From: Streptomyces sp. NBRC 110611
GTDB lineage: Bacteria > Actinomycetota > Actinomycetes > Streptomycetales > Streptomycetaceae
Length of the DNA: 64,000 bases
Reading direction: 5' to 3'
Assembly (NCBI RefSeq): GCF_001590865.1
Contig: NZ_BBUY01000013.1
Span: forward strand, 1 to 64,000
The number at the start of each line of letters is the position of its first letter. The first letter of the stretch is position 1. The translations under genes were made by a program, and so were the position numbers. The notes below the pieces were generated by a model. It made no database searches, had not been told where the DNA came from, and was given only the letters and a program-made list of their open reading frames with translations. Positions 43,418 to 52,713 of the stretch are shown here, piece after piece.

Positions 43418-45469
43418 CTACCGCTTGGTGGCCGCCTTCTCCTTCTTCGGCTGGGCGACCGGCCCGCGGCGTACCGCACCGGGGGCGTTCCACTCCGCGC
43501 GCTTGCGGGCGCGGACCTTGGCCGCCTCGGAGGAGTCCAGCTGCCAGGGGACGGAGGTGACCATCACGCCGGGGGTGAACAGCAGGCGCCCCTTGAGGCG
43601 CAGCGCCGACTGGTTGTGCAGCAGGTGCTCGTACCAGCGGCCGACGACGTACTCGGGGATGTAGACGGAGACGACATCGCGCGGGCTCTCCCGGCGCAGC
43701 GACTTGACGTGGTCGATGAAGGGCCGGGTGACCTCACGGTAGGGAGAGGCCAGGACCTTCAGGGGTACGTCGATGCCATGGCGCTCCCACTCCTGCCGCA
43801 GGGCCTTGGTGTCGGCCTGGTCGACGTCCACGCTGACCGCTTCGAGGGTGTCGGAGCGCATCAGCTTGGCGTAGTTCAGGGCGCGCAGGGTGGGCTTGTG
43901 GACCTTGGAGACCAGGACGATGGAGTGCACGCGGGAGGGGCGTACGACATCGTCGGCGGGGGTGTCGTCGACAGCGATCTCATCGGCGACGTTGTCGTAG
44001 TGACGGCGGATGGCGGACATCGTCACGTAGAAGATGACCATGCCGAGCAGCGCCACCCAGGCACCGTGGGTGAACTTGGTCACCAGGACGACGACCAGGA
44101 CCAGGCCGGTGAAGAAGGCGCCGAAGGTGTTGATGGCCCGGGAGCGGTGCATCCGGCGGCGCTTGGCCGGGTCCTGCTCGGTGACCAGGTGGCGGTTCCA
44201 GTGGCGGACCATGCCGATCTGGCTGAGCGTGAAGGACACGAAGACGCCGACGATGTAGAGCTGGATCAGGCGGGTGGAGTCCGCGCCGTAGAGGTAGACC
44301 AGGACCGCGGCCGCGCCGGCCAGCAGGACGATGCCGTTGGAGAACGCCAGCCGGTCGCCGCGGGTGTGCAGCTGGCGGGGCAGGTAGCGATCCTGGGCGA
44401 GGATCGAGCCGAGCAGCGGGAAGCCGTTGTAGGCGGTGTTGGCGGCGAGGAACAGCACCAGCGCGGTGGCCGCCGCGAGGACGACGAACAGCAGGCTGCC
44501 CTTGCCGAAGACCGCCTCGGCGACCTGGGAGATGACCGGGTTCTGGGTGTAGCCGGCGCCGACCGGCGTGCCGTGGTCGAGCAGGTCCTTGGCGGGGTTC
44601 TCCGCCATCCGGACGCCGGTGGCCAGGGCCAGTCCGATGATGCCGCAGAACATGGTGACGGCCAGGCCGCCCATGAGGGCCAGGGTCGTGGCGGCGTTCT
44701 TGGACTTGGGCTTGCGGAAGGCGGGCACACCGTTGGAGATGGCCTCGACGCCGGTGAGCGCGGCACAGCCGGAGGAGAAGGCCCGCAGCAGGAGGAAGAC
44801 CAGCGCGAAGCCGGCCAGGCCGCCCTGTTCGGCGTGGATGGTGTAGTCGGCGGTGGGGGCCTTCATCGTGTCGCCCAGGAACACACCGCGGATCACGCCC
44901 CAGGCGATCAGGACGAAGACGCCGGCGACGAAGACGTACGTCGGGATCGCGAAGAGCTTGCCGGACTCCTTGACACCGCGCAGGTTCATCAGGGTCAGCA
45001 GGACGATGACGGCGATCGCGCAGAGCGTCTTGTGTTCGACGATGAACGGGACCGCGGAGCCCAGGTTCTCGATTCCGGAGGAGATCGAGACCGCCACCGT
45101 CAGGACGTAGTCGACCAGCAGCGCGCTGGCGACGGTGAGGCCGGCCTTGGGGCCGAGGTTGGTGGTGGCGACCTCGTAGTCACCACCGCCGCTCGGGTAG
45201 GCGTGCACATTCTGCCGGTACGACGCGACGACGGTGAACATCAGCACCACGACCGCGACCGCGATCCACGGGCTGAAGCTGTACGCGCTCACTCCCGCGA
45301 CGGAGAGGACGAGCAGCACCTCGCCCGGCGCGTAGGCCACGGAGGACAGCGGGTCGGAGGCGAAGACGGGGAGTGCGATGCGCTTGGGGAGGAAGGTCTC
45401 TCCCAGCTTGTCGCTGCGCAGTGCGCGCCCGATCAAGATCCGTTTGGGCACGTCGGTCAGTTTGGACAC
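43418..45469 (-). CDS. APC-superfamily permease, KimA-like potassium transporter
   Basis: The 683-residue protein has about 12 membrane helices of the APC fold, starting with L-P-V-F-A-S-D-P-L-S-S-V-A-Y-A, followed by a cytoplasmic C-terminal domain of about 200 residues. That domain has R-V-H-S-I-V-L-V-S-K-V-H-K and Y-I-P-E-Y-V-V-G-R-W-Y. The layout is that of KimA, a K+/H+ symporter controlled by c-di-AMP in Firmicutes. Divergent linkage to two TrkA-type regulators supports a potassium role over amino-acid transport, though generic databases label it an amino-acid permease. ATG 45469. It is read away from the trkA genes through a shared 332-base promoter region. Confidence 0.88.
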   Translation of the reverse strand: MSKLTDVPKRILIGRALRSDKLGETFLPKRIALPVFASDPLSSVAYAPGEVLLVLSVAGVSAYSFSPWIAVAVVVLMFTVVASYRQNVHAYPSGGGDYEVATTNLGPKAGLTVASALLVDYVLTVAVSISSGIENLGSAVPFIVEHKTLCAIAVIVLLTLMNLRGVKESGKLFAIPTYVFVAGVFVLIAWGVIRGVFLGDTMKAPTADYTIHAEQGGLAGFALVFLLLRAFSSGCAALTGVEAISNGVPAFRKPKSKNAATTLALMGGLAVTMFCGIIGLALATGVRMAENPAKDLLDHGTPVGAGYTQNPVISQVAEAVFGKGSLLFVVLAAATALVLFLAANTAYNGFPLLGSILAQDRYLPRQLHTRGDRLAFSNGIVLLAGAAAVLVYLYGADSTRLIQLYIVGVFVSFTLSQIGMVRHWNRHLVTEQDPAKRRRMHRSRAINTFGAFFTGLVLVVVLVTKFTHGAWVALLGMVIFYVTMSAIRRHYDNVADEIAVDDTPADDVVRPSRVHSIVLVSKVHKPTLRALNYAKLMRSDTLEAVSVDVDQADTKALRQEWERHGIDVPLKVLASPYREVTRPFIDHVKSLRRESPRDVVSVYIPEYVVGRWYEHLLHNQSALRLKGRLLFTPGVMVTSVPWQLDSSEAAKVRARKRAEWNAPGAVRRGPVAQPKKEKAATKR

Positions 45470-45801
45470 CCGAGGATGCTAAAGGTTCGTCAACGCTCGT
45501 GCCCAACCGTGGCCGGTACGTGGGAGTGGTGGGCGTGTGCGCTGACGCACACCCCGCCCGGGGCTGTCACGGGACGTGAGGCGCCTGTCACGGCGCGGTT
45601 CGTACCGCCGTCCACGGCGTCTCCTAACGGTGAGCGGCATAAAGGCTACGGTTGTACCGGACCACGGTCGCTCGGCGCCGGCGCCGGCACCCGGTCCCTA
45701 TCGCGAGCTGTGGCCTCGTGACGCCGGTACATGGAGAAGGAAGTAGTGAGCAGGGTGTTTGGGCAGGTCAGCGCGCTAGTACAGGGCACGGGGTAACCAG
45801 C
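45470..45801. promoter_or_regulatory. Divergent promoter region of the KimA-like and trkA genes, with a possible leader ORF
   Basis: The 332-base gap should hold both promoters; no boxes could be assigned safely. In the trkA leader, a strong ribosome binding site (GGAGAAGGAAG) precedes GTG 45746, which opens a 16-codon frame ending with TAA at 45794-45796, five bases before the trkA ATG. It may be a short translated leader that sets trkA translation. No match to the c-di-AMP (ydaO-type) riboswitch consensus was evident by eye. Confidence 0.45.
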
Positions 45802-46470
45802 ATGCACATCGTCATCATGGGGTGCGGGCGCGTCGGCGCCGCGCTTGCGCAGACCCTGGAGCGCCAGGGTCACACCATCGCGGTGGTCGACCAGGACCCG
45901 ACCGCGTTCCGGCGCCTGGGCGCGGCCTTCGGCGGCCGGCGGGTGACCGGTGTCGGCTTCGACCAGGACACCCTGCGGGAGGCCGGTATCGAGGAGGCGG
46001 GTGCCTTCGCGGCCGTCTCCAGCGGCGACAACTCCAACATCATCGCCGCCCGGGTGGCCCGCGAGATGTTCGGTGTCGAGAACGTCGCGGCCCGTATCTA
46101 CGACCCCCGCCGCGCCGAGGTCTACCAGCGCCTGGGCATCCCCACCGTCGCCACCGTCCGCTGGACGGCGGACCAGATGCTGCGCCGGCTGCTGCCGTCC
46201 GGTGCCGAGCCGCTGTGGCGGGACCCGAGCGGCGCCGTCCAGCTCGCCGAGGTGCACGCGGCCCCCTCCTGGGTCGGCCACAAGATCAGCACACTGCAGG
46301 AGGAGACCGGAGTCCGCGTCGCCTTCCTCACCCGGCTGGGCGAGGCCATGCTGCCGACCTCGCAGACCGTGCTGCAGGAGGGCGATCTGGTGCACGTCAT
46401 GATGCGCGCGGACGAGGTCGAGAAGGTCGAAGCGGCATTCGCCACGGGTCCTGAGGGGGCGCACGCATGA
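45802..46470 (+). CDS. TrkA family K+ uptake regulator, first copy (CeoB-like)
   Basis: The 222-residue protein has an N-terminal RCK Rossmann fold (M-H-I-V-I-M-G-C-G-R-V-G, then V-V-D-Q-D-P) and a C-terminal TrkA-C domain (L-P-T-S-Q-T-V-L-Q-E-G-D-L-V-H-V). It is a cytoplasmic subunit that binds nucleotides, or c-di-AMP in some families, and gates a potassium transporter. ATG 45802 starts the canonical N-terminus. Its stop overlaps the next trkA by 4 bases (ATGA), so the two proteins are likely made in equal amounts and may form heteromers. The divergent KimA-like transporter is the probable partner, since no TrkH is present here. Confidence 0.93.
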   Translation: MHIVIMGCGRVGAALAQTLERQGHTIAVVDQDPTAFRRLGAAFGGRRVTGVGFDQDTLREAGIEEAGAFAAVSSGDNSNIIAARVAREMFGVENVAARIYDPRRAEVYQRLGIPTVATVRWTADQMLRRLLPSGAEPLWRDPSGAVQLAEVHAAPSWVGHKISTLQEETGVRVAFLTRLGEAMLPTSQTVLQEGDLVHVMMRADEVEKVEAAFATGPEGAHA

Positions 46471-47138
46471 GGATCGCCATCGCAGGTGCCGGCGCGGTGG
46501 GCCGTTCCATCGCCGGCGAGCTCCTGGAGAACGGTCACGAGATCCTGCTCATCGACAAGGCGCCCACCGCCATCTCGGTGGAGCGGGTGCCGATGGCGGA
46601 GTGGCTGCTGGCCGACGCCTGTGAGATCACCTCGCTGGACGAGGCGGCGCTGCAGCGCTGCAACGTCGTCATCGCGGCGACCGGCGACGACAAGGTCAAC
46701 CTGGTCGTCTCGCTGCTCGCGAAGACGGAGTACGGCGTACCGCGGGTGGTCGCCCGGGTCAACAACCCGAAGAACGAGTGGCTGTTCAACGAGGCCTGGG
46801 GCGTCGATGTCGCGGTCTCCACACCGCGTCTGATGTCGGCCCTGGTCGAGGAGGCGGTCAGCGTCGGCGACCTGGTGCGGCTGCTGCGCTTCAGCCACGG
46901 CGACGCCAACCTCGTCGAGCTGACCCTGCCGCCCGAGGCCGCGCTGTCCGGTACCCGGGTCGGCGATGTGGCCTGGCCCGAGGACACCTCACTGGTCACG
47001 ATCATCCGCGGTACGCGGGTGCTCACGCCCAGCAAGGACGACGTGCTGGAGGCGGGCGACGAGCTGCTGTTCGTCGCGGCCCAGTCGCGGGAGGAGCAGC
47101 TGGAGGACCTGCTGTCGGTGCGCCGCGAGGAGGCCTGA
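46467..47138 (+). CDS. TrkA family K+ uptake regulator, second copy (CeoC-like)
   Basis: The 223-residue protein has the same two-domain layout as its neighbour: RCK fold (M-R-I-A-I-A-G-A-G-A-V-G and L-L-I-D-K) plus TrkA-C (V-L-E-A-G-D-E-L-L-F-V). It is coupled to the upstream gene by an ATGA overlap. Tandem trkA pairs next to an APC-type transporter are a conserved actinobacterial arrangement. Transcription ends at the strong hairpin at 47173. Confidence 0.94.
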   Translation: MRIAIAGAGAVGRSIAGELLENGHEILLIDKAPTAISVERVPMAEWLLADACEITSLDEAALQRCNVVIAATGDDKVNLVVSLLAKTEYGVPRVVARVNNPKNEWLFNEAWGVDVAVSTPRLMSALVEEAVSVGDLVRLLRFSHGDANLVELTLPPEAALSGTRVGDVAWPEDTSLVTIIRGTRVLTPSKDDVLEAGDELLFVAAQSREEQLEDLLSVRREEA

Positions 47139-47172
47139 CGCGGCAGGAGGACGTGACTGCCTGCGTGCGTCA

Positions 47173-47214
47173 CGCCCGGGGCCCGGGAACCGTGTGGTTC
47201 CCGGGCCCCGGGCG
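47173..47214. terminator. Strong bidirectional hairpin terminator
   Basis: Two perfectly complementary 19-base arms (47173-47191 and 47196-47214) enclose a 4-base GTGT loop. It lies 34 bases after the second trkA stop and 44 bases from the DUF3159 stop, between convergent genes, so it probably ends both transcripts. Confidence 0.9.
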
Positions 47215-47258
47215 TTCGTACGTACGGTTTCCCGCGTGCCGGCGGGCCGGGTGCCGGG

Positions 47259-48047
47259 TCAGGGCCGCTCGGCGGCCTCCCGCTCCGCCGCCCGCTTCTC
47301 CTTGGCCTCCTCCTCGGCCTTCTCCTTCGCCTCCATCTCGGCGAAGACGTCGATCGGGGCCGGCGCCTTCGACAGGAAGACCCAGGTGAGGTAGACGGCC
47401 AGCAGGAACGGCGGGATCTTCAGTGCGACCAGCACCCAGCCGAGCTGGGTGGTGTCCGCCCACCAGTACAGCGGGAAGAGGATCGCGCACTTGGCGAGCA
47501 GGATCAGGCCCCAGGCCCAGCTGGCCTTGGCGTACGCCTTCTTCCGGCCCGGGTTGCGGGTGCGCCAGGAGAGGTTCTCCTTGAACACCGGTCCCAGGAT
47601 CAGCCCGATCAGCGGGACGCCGGCGACCGTGGTGACCATGTACGCCACGGCGAGGCCCAGTGTGTAGAGCATGCCCGGCAGGTAGAAGTCCTTGGCGTTG
47701 CCGGTCATCATCGCGAAGATCACACCGAAGGCCACCCCGAAGACGCCGCTGAAGGCGTGCTTGAGGGTGTCCCTGCGGACCAGGCGGGCGGCCGCGAGCA
47801 CGAGCGAGACGGCCAGCGCGGCGATCGCCGAGACGTGCAGGTCCTTGTTGACCGTGTAGATCGCGACGAACAGCAGGCCGGGGGCGACGGTCTCCACCAT
47901 GCCCCGGACCCCGCCGAACGCTTCGAAGAGCGCCGCCTCGGTCACCTGTCTGCCGTCGTGGGTGCCCTCACCGGGCGGGGAACTGGGGGATGCCTGGGTG
48001 CCGGCGGCGGCATCCACGTCAGTGGTCGGTCGGTCGTAAGACGTCAC
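47259..48047 (-). CDS. DUF3159 family membrane protein
   Basis: This 262-residue protein has about six hydrophobic helices between residues 50 and 225 (for example G-L-L-F-V-A-I-Y-T-V and W-V-L-V-A-L-K-I-P-P-F-L). A charged Ala/Glu/Lys coiled tail of about 35 residues closes it. The DUF3159 family is actinobacterial and has no known function. It follows the OB-fold gene with a 3-base gap and ends the kdpD-kdpE-OB-DUF3159 string, so it may be linked to membrane or turgor responses; that is inference from position only. Confidence 0.88.
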   Translation of the reverse strand: MTSYDRPTTDVDAAAGTQASPSSPPGEGTHDGRQVTEAALFEAFGGVRGMVETVAPGLLFVAIYTVNKDLHVSAIAALAVSLVLAAARLVRRDTLKHAFSGVFGVAFGVIFAMMTGNAKDFYLPGMLYTLGLAVAYMVTTVAGVPLIGLILGPVFKENLSWRTRNPGRKKAYAKASWAWGLILLAKCAILFPLYWWADTTQLGWVLVALKIPPFLLAVYLTWVFLSKAPAPIDVFAEMEAKEKAEEEAKEKRAAEREAAERP

Positions 48048-48050
48048 CGG

Positions 48051-48449
48051 TCACTCCTGTCCGAGCGGTCGGAGTTCGTACTTCGGGTTGAAGAGCACCC
48101 GGCGCCCGTGACTCATCGAGACCCGGCCCGAGGCGATGAGCTTACGGCCCGGCTCGATCCCGACGATGGCACGGCGGCCGAGCCACACCACGTCGAGCGC
48201 CGCGGAGCCGTCGAACAGCTCCGCCTCGAGCGCGGGCACACCGGCGCGCGGCCGCAGCGTGACATGCCGCAGGGTGCCGGTGACCTTCACTATCTGACGG
48301 TCGTCGCAGTCGCAGATACGGGTGCAGCCCGTGTCCTGCGCATCCTGCTGAAGCTCGGCGGACTGCAGCTCCTCCTCGGAGGACGACAGCCGGTCGAGTA
48401 TCCGGCGGAAGCGACCGGCCGGCTTCTCGCATCGGGTACCAGCACTCAT
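48051..48449 (-). CDS. OB-fold nucleic-acid-binding domain protein
   Basis: The 132-residue protein has an OB-fold of the RecG/tRNA-anticodon type from about residue 52 (I-V-K-V-T-G-T-L-R-H-V-T-L-R-P, A-L-D-V-V-W-L-G-R, K-L-I-A-S-G-R-V). A short N-terminal region contains C-T-R-I-C-D-C-D-D. It probably binds single-stranded DNA or RNA, and its role is unknown. It lies 88 bases after kdpE and 3 bases before the DUF3159 gene. This OB-fold plus DUF3159 pair is a conserved actinobacterial arrangement. Confidence 0.88.
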   Translation of the reverse strand: MSAGTRCEKPAGRFRRILDRLSSSEEELQSAELQQDAQDTGCTRICDCDDRQIVKVTGTLRHVTLRPRAGVPALEAELFDGSAALDVVWLGRRAIVGIEPGRKLIASGRVSMSHGRRVLFNPKYELRPLGQE

Positions 48450-48537
48450 GCGCCCAGCGTACCGGTGGCCGGGGACAGTACCCCTGCGCGTACCACGGGG
48501 CGCAGCGGGTCGGCCCCGGCCGCGCCGCCCGCCGGAC

Positions 48538-49221
48538 TCACTGCTCGAAGCGGTACCCCATGCCCGGCTCGGTGATGAAGTGTTTCGGGTGCGACGGGTC
48601 GCTCTCCAGCTTGCGGCGGAGCTGGGCCATGTAGACCCGCAGATAGTTGGTCTCGGTGCCGTACGACGGGCCCCAGACCTCCTGGAGCAGCTGCTTCTGG
48701 CTGACCAGCCGGCCCGCGTTGCGGACCAGGACCTCCAGCAGGTGCCACTCGGTGGGGGTCAGCCGGATGTCGCGGCCCCCGCGGTTGACCTTCTTGGCGG
48801 CGAGGTCGACGGTGAAGCCCTCGGTCTCGACGATCACCTCGTCGTCGGCCGGCCCGGTCGGCTCGGCGCGGCGCACCGCCGCCCGCAGCCGGGCCAGCAG
48901 CTCGTCCATCCCGAACGGCTTGGTGACGTAGTCGTCCGCGCCCGCGTCCAGCGCCTCCACCTTCTCGTCGGAGGTCTGGCGCGCGGAGAGCACCAGGATC
49001 GGCACCCGTGTCCACCCCCGCAGTCCCTTGATCACCTCGACGCCGTCCATATCCGGCAGGCCGAGGTCCAGGACGATGACGTCGGGGTGGCGGGCGGCGG
49101 CGAGCTTGAGGGCGGTGGCCCCGTCGGGGGCGGCGTCGACCTCGTACTTGCGCGCCTTCAGGTTGATCACGAGGGCGCGGACGATCTGCGGCTCGTCATC
49201 GACCACAAGCACCCGGTTCAC
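48538..49221 (-). CDS. kdpE: OmpR-type response regulator KdpE
   Basis: The 227-residue protein has a receiver domain (V-V-D-D-E near the start, phosphoacceptor Asp in V-L-D-L-G-L-P-D, Lys in T-K-P-F-G) and an OmpR winged helix (R-L-T-P-T-E-W-H-L-L, Y-L-R-V-Y-M-A-Q-L-R-R-K). Assignment as KdpE rests on this fold plus the adjacent KdpD gene 100 bases upstream. In other bacteria it activates kdpFABC under low potassium; that operon is not present here, so it may act elsewhere on the chromosome or have taken new targets. Confidence 0.92.
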   Translation of the reverse strand: MNRVLVVDDEPQIVRALVINLKARKYEVDAAPDGATALKLAAARHPDVIVLDLGLPDMDGVEVIKGLRGWTRVPILVLSARQTSDEKVEALDAGADDYVTKPFGMDELLARLRAAVRRAEPTGPADDEVIVETEGFTVDLAAKKVNRGGRDIRLTPTEWHLLEVLVRNAGRLVSQKQLLQEVWGPSYGTETNYLRVYMAQLRRKLESDPSHPKHFITEPGMGYRFEQ

Positions 49222-49321
49222 TGGCTGTCTCCTTGTGGTGTCGTCTTCCCGCGGGTCCGGCCCGCGGAGCGTGCGGTGAGGGTGGAGCGTGTGGTGGGAG
49301 TGGTCCGTACGGCGGCCCGGG

Positions 49322-51883
49322 TCATGTCGTGGCCTGGGCCGGCAGGTCGGGTCTGACCGGTGGGCGGCCCGGTGCGGCCCGGAGGGTGAGCACCATGGTC
49401 ATACCGCCCCCGGGGGTGTCCTCGGCGGCGAGTGTGCCGCCCATCGCCTCCGCGAAGCCGCGTGCCACCGCCAGCCCCAGGCCCACTCCGGCACCGCGCG
49501 GGGCGTCCCCGTACCGCTGGAACGGTTCGAAGATCCGGCCCTTGGCGCTGTCGGGGACACCCGGGCCGCGGTCGGCGATCCGCACTTCCACGCGGTCGCC
49601 GAGCGCACTGGCCGCGACCAGCACCGGCTCGCCGTCCGGGCTGTACTTCACGGCGTTCTCGACGAGGTTGGCGACCGAGCGTTCCAGGAGCCCCGGGTCG
49701 ACGGCGACGATCGGCAGCTCCTCGGGGATGTCGAGGGAGACGCTGCCCTCCGGTACGCCGCCCAGCGCCATCGGCACCACCTCGTCGAGGTCGATCTCGC
49801 GGATCAGCGGGGTGACCGTGCCGGTCTGGAGCCGGGACATGTCCAGGAGGTTGCCGACCAGGTGGTCCAGCCGGTCCGCGCCCGCCTCGATGCCGGCCAG
49901 CAGCTCCGCCTCGTCCTCGGGGGACCAGGCGACGTCGTCGGAGCGCAGGGACGTGACGGAGGCCTTGATGCTCGCCAGCGGGGTGCGCAGGTCGTGGCTG
50001 ACCGCGGCCAGCAGCGCCGTCCTGATGCGGTTGCCCTCGGCCAGCTCGCCGGCCCGCGCCGCCTCGCCCGCCAGCCGCTGGCGGTCCAGTACGACGGCGG
50101 CCTGGGCGGCGAACGCGGCCAGCACCCGGCGGTCCTCGGCGGGCAGCACCCGGCCGGTCAGCGCCAGCGCCATGTGGTCGCCGACCGGCATGTCGACGTC
50201 CGCGTCCTCGGGGCGCTGCAGTGGTCTGTCGGCGCCGTCCTCGGAGCCGCCGGCGCGGCCGGCGCAGGTCCACGGCTCGACCTCGCTGCCGCGCTCCAGC
50301 AGCGCCACGGTCTCCATGCCGAAGGTCTCCCGTACCCGCTCCAGCAGGGCGTCCAGGGTCGTCTCGCCGCGCAGCACACTGCCGGCCAGGAAGGAGAGGA
50401 TCTCCGACTCGGCGCGCAGCCTGGCGGCCTGGTGTGTACGGCGGGTGGCGAGGTCCACCACCGAGGCGACCGACACCGCGACCGCGAAGAAGATCGCGAT
50501 CGCGAAGATGTTCTTCGGGTTGCTGACCGTGAGGGTGTGGGTGGGCGAGGTGAAGTAGAAGTTCAGCAGCAGCGAGCCGGCCGCGGCCGACGCCAGCGCC
50601 GGCAGCCGCCCGCCGACCAGCGCGGCGACCACGGTCAGGAACAGGAACAGCAGCACGTCATTGGCGAGCCCGGGACCGTTGGGGATGCTGGTCAGCAGCA
50701 GGGTGAGCAGGACCGGGCCGGCCACTCCGACGATCCAGCCGGCGATGATCCGGCTCCGTCCCAGGCGGGCGCCGCGCGCCACCGGCAGGCCCCGGCCCTT
50801 GGCGACCTCGTCATGGGTGACGATGTGCACGTCGAGGTCGGGACCGGAGTCGCGGGCGACGGTGGCACCGACCCCCGGCCCGAAGACGTACTGCCAGGCC
50901 TTGCGGCGGCTCGAGCCCAGCACGATCTGGGTGGCGTTGACGCCCCGTGCGAACTCCAGCAGCGCGGACGGTATGTCGTCCCCGATGACGTGGTGAAACG
51001 TCCCGCCCAGGTCCTCCACCAGCGTGCGCTGGACGGCGAGCTCCTTGGGCGAGGCCGAGGTCAGGCCGTCGCTGCGGGCGATGTAGACGGCGAGTACCTC
51101 GCTGCCCGATCCCTTGGCCGCCATCCGGGCCGCGCGGCGGATGAGCGTACGGCCCTCCGGTCCGCCCGTGAGCCCGACGACGATGCGCTCACGCGCCTGC
51201 CAGGTCGAGCGGATCGAATGCTCCGCGCGGTACTCCTGCAGGTACTCGTCCACCCGGTCGGCGACCCAGAGCAGGGCCAGCTCGCGCAGCGCCGTGAGGT
51301 TGCCCGGCCGGAAGTAGTTGGAGAGGGCGGCGTCGACCTTGTCCGGCTGGTAGATGTTGCCGTGCGCCATCCGCCGGCGGAGCGCCTGCGGCGACATGTC
51401 GACCAGCTCGATCTGGTCGGCCCGCCGGACGATCTCGTCCGGGACGGTCTCCCGCTGGCGCACGCCCGTTATCGATTCGACGACATCGCCGAGCGACTCC
51501 AGATGCTGGATGTTGACCGTCGAGATCACATCGATCCCGGCTTCCAGCAGCTGCTCGATATCCTGCCAGCGCTTGTCGTGGCGGGAGCCGGGGACGTTGG
51601 TGTGCGCCAGCTCGTCGACCACCGCGACGGCCGGCTTGCGCGCCAGGACGGCTGCCACGTCCATCTCGGTGAAGACCGTGCCGCGGTACCGCAGCTCGTG
51701 GCACTGGATCTGTTCCAGGCCGTGCAGCATGACCTCGGTCCGGGGCCGGCCGTGGTGCTCGACGAACCCCACGACGACGTCCGTGCCCCGCTCCACGCGC
51801 CGGTGTGCCTCGGAGAGCATCGCGTACGTCTTGCCGACGCCCGGTGCCGCACCGAGATATATCCGTAGCTTGCCGCGTGCCAT
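49322..51883 (-). CDS. kdpD: Turgor/potassium sensor histidine kinase KdpD
   Basis: The full-length 853-residue protein begins with the KdpD domain and its Walker A (G-A-A-P-G-V-G-K-T). A universal-stress-like segment (I-V-V-G-L-T-G-G-P-E) follows, then four closely spaced membrane helices near 400-500, a GAF-like region, the phosphoacceptor His in A-V-S-H-D-L-R-T-P, and the HATPase (N-L-V-E-N-A-V-K-Y, D-R-G-P-G-V-P). It senses potassium or turgor at the membrane and phosphorylates KdpE. It starts with ATG 51883. It is transcribed ahead of kdpE. Confidence 0.95.
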   Translation of the reverse strand: MARGKLRIYLGAAPGVGKTYAMLSEAHRRVERGTDVVVGFVEHHGRPRTEVMLHGLEQIQCHELRYRGTVFTEMDVAAVLARKPAVAVVDELAHTNVPGSRHDKRWQDIEQLLEAGIDVISTVNIQHLESLGDVVESITGVRQRETVPDEIVRRADQIELVDMSPQALRRRMAHGNIYQPDKVDAALSNYFRPGNLTALRELALLWVADRVDEYLQEYRAEHSIRSTWQARERIVVGLTGGPEGRTLIRRAARMAAKGSGSEVLAVYIARSDGLTSASPKELAVQRTLVEDLGGTFHHVIGDDIPSALLEFARGVNATQIVLGSSRRKAWQYVFGPGVGATVARDSGPDLDVHIVTHDEVAKGRGLPVARGARLGRSRIIAGWIVGVAGPVLLTLLLTSIPNGPGLANDVLLFLFLTVVAALVGGRLPALASAAAGSLLLNFYFTSPTHTLTVSNPKNIFAIAIFFAVAVSVASVVDLATRRTHQAARLRAESEILSFLAGSVLRGETTLDALLERVRETFGMETVALLERGSEVEPWTCAGRAGGSEDGADRPLQRPEDADVDMPVGDHMALALTGRVLPAEDRRVLAAFAAQAAVVLDRQRLAGEAARAGELAEGNRIRTALLAAVSHDLRTPLASIKASVTSLRSDDVAWSPEDEAELLAGIEAGADRLDHLVGNLLDMSRLQTGTVTPLIREIDLDEVVPMALGGVPEGSVSLDIPEELPIVAVDPGLLERSVANLVENAVKYSPDGEPVLVAASALGDRVEVRIADRGPGVPDSAKGRIFEPFQRYGDAPRGAGVGLGLAVARGFAEAMGGTLAAEDTPGGGMTMVLTLRAAPGRPPVRPDLPAQATT

Positions 51884-52713
51884 GGCCCCATTGTCTTACG
51901 TGAAGGCCGCCCCCACCGGGCTGGGCCTGCTGCGACCCTATCGGCCCGACAAGAGGACAAACGCCCTGAATACCGACTTCACCCCTGGTCTTGACGCGAC
52001 CCTGATATCCGCCGCGACCGCTGGAAGCCGGCGGGGCGGTTGGCCGGCCAATCGGTCCGGCGGCCGGTCAGCCGACGGCGGGGCAGTCGGCGGGGCAGTC
52101 GGCGGGTCGGCCGGCCGTTCGGCCAGGTAGGAGGCGGATGCGGGGGAAACCACCCGTATGGGGAGCGGGCCCGTAAGGGGTGGTCGAACGGATTCCCTAG
52201 GGGACGCGAGGCCCCCCTGCGGGGCCACAACCGGCTGGGGGTGGTGGGGTATTCCCGGGGAGTGGTGGGTATTCCCGGGGATCGGAAAACACCATCGCAT
52301 CGGTGATCGGTGCGGCACGGTCGCCGGCACGGCACGGTCGCCGAACACGGGACAGTCGTCGGGGACCCGGGGACTCCTGAGGGCGGGTGGGCGCCGCGCG
52401 AAGAGGTACGCGACGCCCACCCCGTCAGCCGGTCGCCCGGCCGACCGTTCCGGACGCCGCACACCACGCACCGCCGGAGGGCGGCCGGTCCGGCAGTACG
52501 GTTCGCCCGGTCACCCCATGAGACCGGCCGGACTCCCCGGACACCAGCCCAACTCCCCTTCCCTGACGCATCGCTGACAGCGGATGGACGGTGGACCGTC
52601 GGGGGACGGAAGCGGAGAGCGGGTGACCGGACGGGACGCGACGTGGACGATGCGGGGCGGATGACGCGGGGCGGAGAGAAATCCCTTCGCCCGCTCGTGC
52701 GCCGGCTGCGACC
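51884..52713. other. 830-base non-coding, repeat-rich region between kdpD and aac(2')
   Basis: No convincing gene is present on either strand. The region holds short direct repeats: GGCGGGGCAGTC twice near 52078-52105; GGGTATTCCCGGGGA twice near 52247-52282; and a GGCACGGTCGCCG repeat near 52315-52342. It should carry the kdpD promoter and the aac(2') promoter. It occupies the place where kdpABC would be expected in a kdpF-A-B-C-D-E order, but no kdpA, kdpB or kdpC remnant was recognised. Confidence 0.6.

Noticed and set aside
45470..45801. c-di-AMP (ydaO-type) riboswitch ahead of the potassium genes
   Set aside because: The conserved core sequences of that riboswitch were not seen; a covariance search would be needed to rule it in.
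51884..52713. kdpC or other gene remnant between kdpD and aac(2')
   Set aside because: No KdpA, KdpB or KdpC motif was found in any frame; open frames are low-complexity shadows.
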